DNA from: Nitrososphaerales archaeon TH5893
GTDB lineage: Archaea; Thermoproteota; Nitrososphaeria; Nitrososphaerales; Nitrososphaeraceae
Assembly: GCA_014523685.1 (NCBI GenBank)
Contig: JAATVT010000014.1
Location: forward strand, 1-13,855
Length of the DNA: 13,855 nt
Direction of reading: 5' to 3'
Shown here: positions 6,810 through 13,542 of the stretch, one piece after another
Position numbering within the stretch: position 1 is the stretch's first letter
How the letters are laid out: each line of letters opens with the position of its first letter
Translations under genes and position numbers: made by a program
Notes under the pieces: model-generated
What the model was told of the DNA's origin: nothing
The model's database searches: none
Seen by the model: the letters and a program-made list of their open reading frames with translations, nothing else

Positions 6810-7811
6810 TTGAACAGCATCAGTATCGTGAAGAAAAAAAAAGTATATTTAACTAGGAAGATTCTTGAACCGGCAAGTTCATTGCTTGCAGCCAAATATC
6901 AAGTTTCCATTCATGACTCCATCCGGCCACCAACAAGACTAGAGTTAAGAAAGGGCATACGAAATATGGACGGGATACTATGTACACTCTCTGATAAGAT
7001 GGATAAGAAAGTGCTAGATGAAGCGGGACCAAACCTCAAAGTTATAAGTTCCTATAGCACAGGCTATGATCACATCGATGTGACAGAGGCGACAAAAAGG
7101 GGTGTCGTTGTTGCGACTACTGGTGATGTACTTGCTGAGGCCACAGCAGACTTGACTTTCGCCCTAATTTTGGCCATATCAAGAAGAATAGTCGAAGCTG
7201 ACAAATTTGTAAGAAGAGGAGCATGGAAGGTGGGATGGATGCCTAACCTGCTATTGGGTTCTAATGTTCACAATTCGACGTTAGGTGTTCTTGGATTGGG
7301 AAGGATCGGTCGAGCAGTTGCTCGGCGAGCAAAGGGATTTAAAATGGAAGTCATTTATAATAGCAGGCATCGGTTAGAAGAGAGTCTTGAGGCAGAACTG
7401 GGTGTAACGTATGTAGGGATGAATGAACTACTCAGAAATAGCGACTTTCTCACCATTCATACCGGACTTAATCAAGATAGTACTAACATGCTCGGCAGAG
7501 ACGAATTTAGCAAAATGAAGAAGAGTTCATACCTTATCAATACTGCAAGGGGGGGTATCGTTGATGAAAATGATCTGGCCGAGGCCCTACGGAAAAAGTG
7601 GATTCGGGGGGCAGCATTAGATACTTATAGCCACGAACCTCTTACTAAAGGTAATAAGCTGTTGCGCTTATCGAACTTAATCGTGTTACCACATATTGGT
7701 AGCGCCACAGTTGATACGAGGACAAAAATGTCAAGAATCGCCGCTCAAAATTTAATTAATGTGCTTGACGGTTCTGGACCTGTCTGTTCAGTTAATACAA
7801 ATGATATATGA
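6810..7811 (+). CDS. NAD(P)-dependent D-2-hydroxyacid dehydrogenase (glyoxylate/hydroxypyruvate reductase-like)
   Basis: 333 residues, full length for the family. The Rossmann motif GLGRIG is at 162-167. The catalytic triad is complete: R247 in NTARGG, E276 in HEPL, and H295 in LPHIGSAT. The substrate-loop region SSYSTGYDHID is at 80-90. These cytoplasmic enzymes interconvert 2-oxo and D-2-hydroxy acids; closest in feel are archaeal glyoxylate/hydroxypyruvate reductases, but phosphoglycerate dehydrogenase-like substrates cannot be excluded. No C-terminal ACT domain is present, which argues against classical SerA. The start is TTG at 6810; a GTG at 6828 is the alternative and would remove only residues before the first beta strand. 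The gene stands alone, divergent from ribL across 180 nt and convergent with the small Cys/His protein. Confidence 0.88.
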   Translation: MNSISIVKKKKVYLTRKILEPASSLLAAKYQVSIHDSIRPPTRLELRKGIRNMDGILCTLSDKMDKKVLDEAGPNLKVISSYSTGYDHIDVTEATKRGVVVATTGDVLAEATADLTFALILAISRRIVEADKFVRRGAWKVGWMPNLLLGSNVHNSTLGVLGLGRIGRAVARRAKGFKMEVIYNSRHRLEESLEAELGVTYVGMNELLRNSDFLTIHTGLNQDSTNMLGRDEFSKMKKSSYLINTARGGIVDENDLAEALRKKWIRGAALDTYSHEPLTKGNKLLRLSNLIVLPHIGSATVDTRTKMSRIAAQNLINVLDGSGPVCSVNTNDI

Positions 7812-7855
7812 GGATAATAATCAACGATGTTCCAGATAAAAGGGATATTTCGATC

Positions 7856-7868
7856 TTCTGGTCCAGAA
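7856..7868. repeat. Short palindrome between convergent genes
   Basis: TTCTGG-T-CCAGAA is a perfect 6+6 inverted repeat around one base, followed on the plus strand by a run of A. It lies 45 nt past the dehydrogenase stop. As RNA it would form only a TTCT/AGAA stem with a 5-nt loop; as DNA it looks like a small operator half-site pair. Role unknown. Confidence 0.25.
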
Positions 7869-7914
7869 AAAATTCTATCCTCTGATCAATAAAATAATAC
7901 TATACAAGTTCTTT

Positions 7915-8157
7915 TCAATATACCTTCACACAGTTCGTAGTAACTATCTTAATATCTTGAAATCTAATATTTCCGTTCGGAATTTCACCCCTCTTTTGAC
8001 GTTGCTTAATGCGACTTTTTACGTGATTTCTGTGCTCAGAACATATTACCCCCACCATGTATTCTCCAGATTCTGTAACGACGGAAATCACCTCAGATGG
8101 CGGATACTGACACAGATTATTTCCGGTCCTATAGGAACATCGTTTGGGGAATAGCAA
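7915..8157 (-). CDS. Small Cys/His protein, possible zinc binder, unknown function
   Basis: 80 residues with no recognised domain. Cysteines C7, C16 and C39 and histidine H42 are spaced C-x8-C-x22-C-x2-H, which could hold one zinc ion. The stretch between (EVISVVTESGEYMVGVIC) looks like a beta hairpin. A basic segment follows (about 43-58, HRNHVKSRIKQRQKRG), suggesting contact with nucleic acid. The start codon is TTG at 8157; no other start precedes C7. A TATA-like TTTTTAT on the minus strand, centred 27 nt upstream, fits a leaderless mRNA and supports the gene being real. Its neighbours (a dehydrogenase and ribosomal proteins) give no functional hint. I have an uncertain memory of similar short proteins in other Thaumarchaeota. 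Confidence 0.65.
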   Translation of the reverse strand: MLFPKRCSYRTGNNLCQYPPSEVISVVTESGEYMVGVICSEHRNHVKSRIKQRQKRGEIPNGNIRFQDIKIVTTNCVKVY

Positions 8158-8180
8158 TAAGAGAATTTTGTCAATATGGA

Positions 8181-8190
8181 ATAAAAACCT
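8181..8190 (-). promoter_or_regulatory. TATA box of the small Cys/His protein
   Basis: On the minus strand this reads AGGTTTTTAT, with the T/A core centred about 27 nt before the TTG at 8157. It would yield a leaderless transcript starting with UUG. Confidence 0.4.
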
Positions 8191-8293
8191 ATTTGGCAGC
8201 CAGTCAGAATGAATTAAGAAATATAGTCTTTACCATTGTTTGAAGCTATACGCGTGTTTCATTTTTTTATTCGCTGAAAATCAACAAAGAACA

Positions 8294-8303
8294 CTTAAAA
8301 ATA
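8294..8303 (+). promoter_or_regulatory. TATA box of the rpl39e-rpl31e operon
   Basis: CTTAAAAATA is centred about 30 nt before the rpl39e ATG at 8329, giving a very short or absent leader. A second A/T stretch (AAAATATAA, 8307-8315) is too close to the ATG to serve. Confidence 0.5.
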
Positions 8304-8328
8304 GGTAAAATATAAGGTTCTTCTTGTT

Positions 8329-8487
8329 ATGGCCGCCAGAAAAAATACCTCGAGAAAAAAAAGACTCTTGGGTCGTATAAAACGAAATCAACCAGTACCA
8401 GCATGGGTTATCATACGAACTCATAGACATGTGAGAACTAATCCCAAGAGGAGGCTATGGCGGAGGTCTGACGTTAACGTCGGATAA
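8329..8487 (+). CDS. rpl39e: Ribosomal protein L39e
   Basis: 52 residues starting MAARKNTSRKKRLLGRIKRN and containing QPVPAWVIIRT, then NPKRRLWRRS near the end. This is the standard L39e: a tiny, highly basic large-subunit protein that lines the lower part of the peptide exit tunnel in archaea and eukaryotes. Length and the closing R-R-L-W-R-R block are normal for the family. It is first in a two-gene unit with rpl31e, 36 nt apart. The TATA box 26-35 nt upstream suggests a nearly leaderless transcript. The codons for S-D-V-N-V contain a perfect 12-bp palindrome, probably by chance. Confidence 0.95.
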   Translation: MAARKNTSRKKRLLGRIKRNQPVPAWVIIRTHRHVRTNPKRRLWRRSDVNVG

Positions 8488-8510
8488 GGAGAATATTAAC
8501 AATATTTAAT

Positions 8511-8517
8511 GTGAGGA
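8511..8517 (+). promoter_or_regulatory. Shine-Dalgarno site of rpl31e
   Basis: GTGAGGA lies 6-7 nt before the ATG at 8524, a proper spacing for 16S pairing. It fits an internal cistron of an operon, in contrast to the leaderless first genes elsewhere in the window. Confidence 0.5.
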
Positions 8518-8523
8518 AAAATA

Positions 8524-9003
8524 ATGTCGTCATCAGCTGAAGAGAACCTATCCCGGATTTACACAATAAATCTCGGGAAGGCCTGGTTAACTCCGAGATA
8601 TCGAAGAACTGACAGAGTCGTAAATATGATAAGAGGATTTGCTGAAAAACATATGAAGAGTAATTTAGTCAAATTGGATCAGGAGCTAAACAGACATGTT
8701 TGGAAAAAAGGTAAAGCAAATCCACCCAGAAGATTGAGAGTTAGAATGACTAAAGATGAGGATGGGGTTGTGGTTGTTTCTCCTTACGAGGAAGTTATAA
8801 AGAAGGACAGTGATAAAAGTGAAGCAATTGACGAGCAAGCCGAATTAGAACCAGCACAGGAACCGTTACCAGATACGGAAAAGGTTCAAGATGAAAAGCT
8901 AAATGAACAGTCAGATACTGAAGAAAAAGACCCAAAGGAATCAAGCAAAGGCAAGAAAAAAACAGCGGCTAAAAAAACAAAAGGAAAAAAGACAAAAAAG
9001 TGA
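8524..9003 (+). CDS. rpl31e: Ribosomal protein L31e with long mixed-charge C-terminal tail
   Basis: 159 residues. The family core is residues 8-92: LSRIYTINLGKAW, then PRYRRTDRVVNMIRGF, HMKSNLVKLDQELNRHVW, and RLRVRM. L31e sits on the large subunit near the tunnel exit. Archaeal L31e usually ends around residue 90; here about 65 more residues follow, first acidic (about 96-140, rich in E/D/Q/P) and then lysine-rich (141-159, with KKTAAKKTKGKK). The tail looks disordered and its last part resembles a histone-H1-type tail. It is translated behind a Shine-Dalgarno site, 36 nt after rpl39e. The usual third member of this archaeal operon, the aIF6 gene, is not next; 9004-9123 holds no gene. Confidence 0.95.
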   Translation: MSSSAEENLSRIYTINLGKAWLTPRYRRTDRVVNMIRGFAEKHMKSNLVKLDQELNRHVWKKGKANPPRRLRVRMTKDEDGVVVVSPYEEVIKKDSDKSEAIDEQAELEPAQEPLPDTEKVQDEKLNEQSDTEEKDPKESSKGKKKTAAKKTKGKKTKK

Positions 9004-9123
9004 AACAAGAAATAACCTTCGTTTTGAGGCGAAATAGACACGCCCAGTTTTCCTTCTAACCTTTCGACGTTGTATTATATGAATAAACTATCTTACTCTG
9101 AAGGTATCGAGCGAATCTGGGTA

Positions 9124-10104
9124 CTACTCTAGATTTGGTATTGTAATTTCAATATCTGGTGAAGACTCCATTTCTTCCCAGTCCAGAGTATTTTCTCTCG
9201 GGATTACTTCTGCGAGTGGATCATAATTATTAAATCGTGTCGTCTCATGTACGGCCGCAAGCAGATGCACCCTCAGTGCCTGCGAATTGTGCATCGCAAG
9301 GGATACATCAACCACCTCTCGTTGCTTAAAGATTTCGTGGAGAATGTTCGCAATGGAATTCACTGTGCCAACCGAGAGTTCGGCCCCACCCATGAGATAG
9401 AGAGTAGCCATTTTTATGGCCGATGGATCGGAGTTTTCATACAACATTGAAAGACAATCCTTGACACGTGATTCTGCTGATTTACTGTCCGGCCTTCCCG
9501 TGCACAAAAGGCTTACTGAATTCTGAATAAATGTACTAGAAATAGATGCAATAACCTCACAGAGTGCCTCGTTTGTGATTTCATAACATTTGGTTAGTGA
9601 TAGGTCAGGGTTGTTATTCAAAAGAGCATCATTATCGATAACTATTGTAGCATCAGAGGATTCTCTCAAGCGCCTCAGTGAGACACCAGCTTGGAATATC
9701 CTGTCCTTCTCGAACCTAAATGGCATTATGACAAAAGAGATTACTTTTTTTGAAGGATCTTCCTTTGAGATTCTACTTATAAGGGGACCAATTGCCGTAC
9801 CGCATCTCCCAGCTAAATTCGCAACCAGTACTATTGTGGAGTGAGCTCCCAAACTGGATCTAATTTTAGCTTCGGATTGCAATCCCAAAGAACGGATCTT
9901 GTGACTAGATGGATTAACCCAGGGCTGAGAATCAATAAAGACTGAATCGCAATTGTCGCTTGTAAGATCCCTCCTATCATTACTAATTAACAAGCAGTCA
10001 TACCCAAGATTATTGTTAGAAGCGGCGGCCAGCTTGGTCCCCACACCACCAATGCCTATCAGTAATAAAGGATTCTTCATCCTCACAGAATCTTGATCAG
10101 ACAT
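9124..10104 (-). CDS. Divergent FtsZ/tubulin-like GTPase (thaumarchaeal type)
   Basis: 326 residues. The N-terminal nucleotide loop IGIGGVGTK (16-24) and the region PFRFEKDRIFQAG to DATIVIDNDALL (128-162) follow the FtsZ pattern closely. The tubulin signature GGGTGTG is changed to A-G-R-C-G-T-A (98-104), keeping only part of the glycines. The T7 loop (N-x-D-x-x-D/E), which drives GTP hydrolysis in a neighbouring subunit, is not recognisable where it should fall (about 193-205). From the literature, Thaumarchaeota keep an FtsZ homologue with altered motifs while dividing with the Cdv/ESCRT system, so its role is unsettled. The C-terminus is acidic (LDWEEMESSPDIEI). The ATG at 10104 was chosen; a TTG directly before it at 10107 is possible. 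A TATA box at 10131-10139 fits. The methylthiotransferase lies 107 nt upstream on the same strand. Confidence 0.85.
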   Translation of the reverse strand: MSDQDSVRMKNPLLLIGIGGVGTKLAAASNNNLGYDCLLISNDRRDLTSDNCDSVFIDSQPWVNPSSHKIRSLGLQSEAKIRSSLGAHSTIVLVANLAGRCGTAIGPLISRISKEDPSKKVISFVIMPFRFEKDRIFQAGVSLRRLRESSDATIVIDNDALLNNNPDLSLTKCYEITNEALCEVIASISSTFIQNSVSLLCTGRPDSKSAESRVKDCLSMLYENSDPSAIKMATLYLMGGAELSVGTVNSIANILHEIFKQREVVDVSLAMHNSQALRVHLLAAVHETTRFNNYDPLAEVIPRENTLDWEEMESSPDIEITIPNLE

Positions 10105-10130
10105 CAAAATTTCCCCTATGTGGTGTAGAC

Positions 10131-10139
10131 TATTTATTA
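10131..10139 (-). promoter_or_regulatory. TATA box of the FtsZ-like gene
   Basis: TAATAAATA on the minus strand, centred about 31 nt before the ATG at 10104. It predicts a start site near 10109 with about 5 nt of leader, so the gene need not depend on the methylthiotransferase promoter. Confidence 0.45.
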
Positions 10140-10211
10140 GTTAAGAGTTTCGGTCGGTGCTCTCCGACTATGAGGGAAACAAACAATTGAGCCAGATCAT
10201 TTTATTGTGAG

Positions 10212-11672
10212 CTATAGCAGCTTCGCCCATAATGCATGCTTAGTAAATTTAAAAACTGTAACCTTGATCTCAGACCCTAATGATAAAGCATGTATGCTCG
10301 CCTTCTTGTAATGGGTGGGATCCAAAACAACAGGTTTGTATGCGAAATTTCTTCCCTGTATGAAATTGTCTTTTACCTCATCTATTATAATATTTCCAGT
10401 CCACCCGACCCATTGAGAGTTACGGACCAAACTAATTTCCTTTGCAAGTTTGTCCAAAGTATGCGTCCTTTTCTTAGTAACGTGACTAGGGACCTTCTTT
10501 TCAGAAGAAGCTAAAACACCGGGCCTAGCGCTGTACTTTGAGATATTAACAATATCTGGTCTAGTCTTCTTGAGCAAGTCCACAGTTTGCTGAAAATCTT
10601 CTTCCGTCTCTGAGGGATAACCTACTATGACATCAGTAGCAATTGTAATCTTTGGAATCCTCTCTCTAAAAAATTGTACCCCCTTCATGAATGTCAACGC
10701 AGAATGGCCTCTTCGCATCTTTCGCAATATTCTATCGCTACCACTTTGTACGGGTATGTGTAGGAACTTCAATACTTTGCTCTCATGCAATAGAATGTCG
10801 AGTAATGGACTCAATAACTGAGGAATATACATTGGATTCATCATGCCTATTCTTATCTTGAACTCTCCATCAAGTTCGCAGCATTGTTGGAGCAGTGAAG
10901 CCAAATTGCTCCCAATGTCTCTTCCATAACAACCATTGTCTGTTGACGAAAGCCAAATTTCTTTACACCCTTGGTTAATGTCTGCCTTGATTTGCCTAAC
11001 TATATCTCCAGGTCTATAGCTTTTCAAATTTCCTTTGACCAACTTCGTCTGACAAAAAGAACACTCGCTCAAACAACCGCTGGCTATCTGCACTATGCTT
11101 ACTACAGGATTGAGCCGTATTTTAGGTATGTTGAGTTTCGGAGACGACTCATTGACTTCAAGTTCGACCTGCCTTTGTCCCGAAATGGCAGAGCAGACAA
11201 CTTCTGTTACCTTTTCGATCGTGTCAGGTCCCATCAAACTCGCGGATGGATTGAGTGCTTCAACTTTGCGTCTGTCAGCCTTGGGGAGACAGCCAGCAAC
11301 AATTAACGGACTTCCTAATTCAGTGAGTTTTTTCACTCTATGCAACATTCGATGTTCTGTGGCATCTTTGACAGAGCAAGTTACTATAATATTAACTGAA
11401 GAATCATACGGTGTTTTAGAAATCAAGTACCCCTCATTTCTTAGAATCCCAGATATAATTTCAGAATCATTCATGCTTGAAGAACAACCATAGGCTTCTA
11501 TCCAAAATTTTCCTTTGGGATTTATTGCAGTTTCTTCATTTAGAGGCATACTCGAGTCCTTGGGCATTGAATCGGTTGAAGTGATCGATCCCAAACGTAT
11601 CTTCTCCTCATCAGGAGAAAGAAATCTATCTCCAAATATCCTGAGGATATCATTGGACACTCTTCTTTTCAT
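10212..11672 (-). CDS. tRNA N6-threonylcarbamoyladenosine(37) C2-methylthiotransferase (MtaB/CDKAL1 type)
   Basis: 486 residues from this start. Domain order: an N-terminal extension of ~50 residues; the UPF0004 domain with its three cluster cysteines (C63 in EAYGCSSSMND, C99 in VTCSVKD, C128 in VAGCLPK); the radical-SAM domain with C-x3-C-x2-C at C200, C204 and C207 (SGCLSECSFCQ); and a C-terminal TRAM RNA-binding domain from about 423. The enzyme adds a methylthio group to t6A37 of ANN-decoding tRNAs, making ms2t6A, using two 4Fe-4S clusters and SAM. The archaeal/eukaryotic CDKAL1 branch is the likely identity. The ATG at 11672 was chosen because the TATA-like TTTAATA at 11694-11702 is centred 26 nt upstream; the in-frame ATG at 11681 adds only MAL. 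The linker region 27-52 (Ser/Asp-rich) looks disordered. Confidence 0.9.
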   Translation of the reverse strand: MKRRVSNDILRIFGDRFLSPDEEKIRLGSITSTDSMPKDSSMPLNEETAINPKGKFWIEAYGCSSSMNDSEIISGILRNEGYLISKTPYDSSVNIIVTCSVKDATEHRMLHRVKKLTELGSPLIVAGCLPKADRRKVEALNPSASLMGPDTIEKVTEVVCSAISGQRQVELEVNESSPKLNIPKIRLNPVVSIVQIASGCLSECSFCQTKLVKGNLKSYRPGDIVRQIKADINQGCKEIWLSSTDNGCYGRDIGSNLASLLQQCCELDGEFKIRIGMMNPMYIPQLLSPLLDILLHESKVLKFLHIPVQSGSDRILRKMRRGHSALTFMKGVQFFRERIPKITIATDVIVGYPSETEEDFQQTVDLLKKTRPDIVNISKYSARPGVLASSEKKVPSHVTKKRTHTLDKLAKEISLVRNSQWVGWTGNIIIDEVKDNFIQGRNFAYKPVVLDPTHYKKASIHALSLGSEIKVTVFKFTKHALWAKLL

Positions 11673-11693
11673 CAACGCCATAGGCTTGCACGC

Positions 11694-11702
11694 GTATTAA
11701 AC
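11694..11702 (-). promoter_or_regulatory. TATA box of the methylthiotransferase gene
   Basis: GTTTAATAC on the minus strand, centred 26 nt from the ATG at 11672 but only 17 nt from the ATG at 11681. Standard archaeal spacing therefore favours the downstream ATG and a leaderless mRNA. Confidence 0.4.
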
Positions 11703-11755
11703 TGATTCATATGATCTGATCTGTAATCACTACCCAACATCCCATAGTGCTCTTG

Positions 11756-13105
11756 TCAGTTGAGCACTCCTGACTCCACTATGGCCTCGGTTGCAGAGAT
11801 TAATCGCTCTAGGTCATTGGTGTTGTGAGCATCAGAGAAGCAGCCCATCTTACCTGGAAGAAAAAAAATGTTGTGTCTGGCCATAAGTGAAATGTGATAC
11901 ATATGTAACAGCTTTTGGTTCGCAGTTGTCACATCCAGGGCGTTATCGACTTTGTCCTTGTTGTTATCTCTTCTTCCGAGAAAGTGAGGCATGAAAAGCG
12001 ACCCCATTCCAGTCACCTTTACATTAATTTTTGAGTCATTAAACAGACGTGTAAGTCTCTTTCTTAGTTGTTCGCCCAAGGAATTTAATTTTGTATAAAT
12101 GGTCTGCTTGTTACTTTTCAGATAATTTAGTGTTGAGAGTCCTGCGCTCATAGTTGCCGGGTTAGCTGAAAATGTCCCACCTCCTATTGAACATCGCTTG
12201 TACTTTTGATCTCTCATGATAGGGTCTGCAAGCGACATTATCTCTTTGCTGCCGCAAACAAGACCCACGGGCATACCTCCTCCAATTATTTTCCCCAATG
12301 TAAATAAATCAGGTTCAAGGTTATATTCACTCATTGCACCATGAATTGAAATCCTGAATCCCGTGACAATTTCATCTAGAATGAAAAGACTTGAATTCTT
12401 TTTTGCAAACTCCTGTAATCCTATCAAATAATCGCGAGTAGCGGGGACGCATCCGCCTGCTCCGAGGACAGGTTCAATGATTATGCCAGCCAAATCATCC
12501 TTTCTGGTCTCTAGTATCTTTAGAGAACGATCTAAATCATTAAAAGGTATGGATTCCACAAATTGTTCTTCTTCCTGAATTAAGCCTAAACTTTCGTCAA
12601 ATTCGAACGGGTAATTTACGGTCTGCAACAGAGTTGTGTTAAACCCATGCCATCCTCCAATCACTTTCGCAATCACTCTTTTCCCAGTAGCTGCTCTGGC
12701 TAAACGCACAGAATACATTGTTGCTTCAGAACCTGTACTTGAAAATCGCATTAGTTCAGCCCTAGGCATAAGTTTTTGAATTGTTTCAGCCAACTGTACA
12801 CTTAAGGTGTTTGCAGTACCGAACAGTATTCCGGATTTAGCTTGTCTGGAAGATACGGAAGAAACTGCTCGGTGTGAATGTCCAAGAATAAGAGCCCAGT
12901 GGCCCATCCAATAGTCTGTATATTTATTGCCGTCAACATCGAAGAGGCAATTCTTGATTGCTTTCTGTACGAAAAAAGGGTAAGGACTAAAGAATCGAAT
13001 ATTATGGTTTATTCCTCCCGCGAAAACATGTTGCGAACGGGTGTAGAGCTTTTTTGATAATCGTGTCTTTCTTTGGTAGGCTGCCTGATATTCTTCAAAT
13101 TTCAT
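11756..13105 (-). CDS. Glutamate-1-semialdehyde 2,1-aminomutase-like class III aminotransferase
   Basis: 449 residues, PLP-dependent fold type I. Visible features: the phosphate-binding STGSEATM (123-130), WHGF (152-155), the cofactor Asp in LDEIVTGF (D244), the Schiff-base lysine in LGKIIGGGMP (K272), and GGGTFSANPATMSAGL (308-323). Glutamate-1-semialdehyde aminomutase makes 5-aminolevulinate for haem and cobalamin in the C5 pathway. This copy matches that subfamily in layout but departs in detail: GWHGFN where YHGH is usual, and FSANP rather than the classic YNPL-type context. No hem genes lie beside it, so it may be a paralogue with another amino-group substrate. A GSA-aminotransferase gene directly upstream of 16S rRNA is, to my knowledge, a recurring arrangement in Thaumarchaeota. 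A TATA-like CAAATAAAA lies 32-41 nt upstream, and AAGGA just before the ATG could aid initiation. Confidence 0.85.
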   Translation of the reverse strand: MKFEEYQAAYQRKTRLSKKLYTRSQHVFAGGINHNIRFFSPYPFFVQKAIKNCLFDVDGNKYTDYWMGHWALILGHSHRAVSSVSSRQAKSGILFGTANTLSVQLAETIQKLMPRAELMRFSSTGSEATMYSVRLARAATGKRVIAKVIGGWHGFNTTLLQTVNYPFEFDESLGLIQEEEQFVESIPFNDLDRSLKILETRKDDLAGIIIEPVLGAGGCVPATRDYLIGLQEFAKKNSSLFILDEIVTGFRISIHGAMSEYNLEPDLFTLGKIIGGGMPVGLVCGSKEIMSLADPIMRDQKYKRCSIGGGTFSANPATMSAGLSTLNYLKSNKQTIYTKLNSLGEQLRKRLTRLFNDSKINVKVTGMGSLFMPHFLGRRDNNKDKVDNALDVTTANQKLLHMYHISLMARHNIFFLPGKMGCFSDAHNTNDLERLISATEAIVESGVLN

Positions 13106-13542
13106 CTATCCTTATCTACGAAAACCTCGAGGGATTCTTTTATTTGTTTGGAGTTTACTAGCGTTCCATCAGTAGAATACAGATGAGTCAATAAATTGTT
13201 GACAGAGCCATATACATTTTTCCGAACAAAAATTTTTTAATGTCTAAAAAACCATTTGATATCGACTTGAATGGAAAATATCTCATCTAAGTAGTAGCGC
13301 GAAGATTTATATTCTAATTACGTGACATGCTGTGTGAACGTAATCTATAAGGCGGCGTCAGTGAGGATGTATTGGTCCTAGTGCCATTTTGTGATCCACT
13401 GACCTCCAGTTGCGCTCATAATATGGAGGTTCGATGTGTATCATTGAATCTGACGTTGGTCACACGACCCGCACAATAACTAACATAGCAAAGTTGTCCG
13501 GCCGTACTCTTATTAAAATTATTAAAATCCTGCAAAGGATTG
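13106..13542. other. 437-nt region: divergent promoters and 16S rRNA leader
   Basis: No ORF of note is present. From left: the promoter of the minus-strand aminotransferase; an A/T-rich stretch with AAAAATTTTTT near 13229-13239; the rRNA TATA box at 13306-13313; then about 205 nt of predicted 16S leader. The leader can fold into several stems: GTGTGA (13332-13337) with TCACAC (13460-13465), GTCAGTG (13357-13363) with CACTGAC (13397-13403), ACCTCCA (13402-13408) with TGGAGGT (13424-13430), and AATCC (13526-13530) with GGATT (13537-13541), right at the 16S 5' end. The partner of the large processing stem around 16S would lie beyond the window. Confidence 0.6.
13306..13313 (+). promoter_or_regulatory. 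rRNA operon TATA box
   Basis: TTTATATT preceded by GCGCGAAGA, a good purine-rich BRE. It is the best archaeal promoter in the region and predicts a start near 13336, just where the long-range GTGTGA/TCACAC leader pairing begins. The leader to mature 16S would be about 205 nt. Confidence 0.65.

Noticed and set aside
11095..11493. 132-codon open frame antisense to the methylthiotransferase
   Set aside because: It covers the conserved UPF0004 and radical-SAM start on the other strand; its composition is that of a shadow frame.
13424..13445. GGTTCGATG as a tRNA T-arm
   Set aside because: The flanking bases do not form a T-stem and no acceptor or anticodon arm fits; it sits within the rRNA leader.
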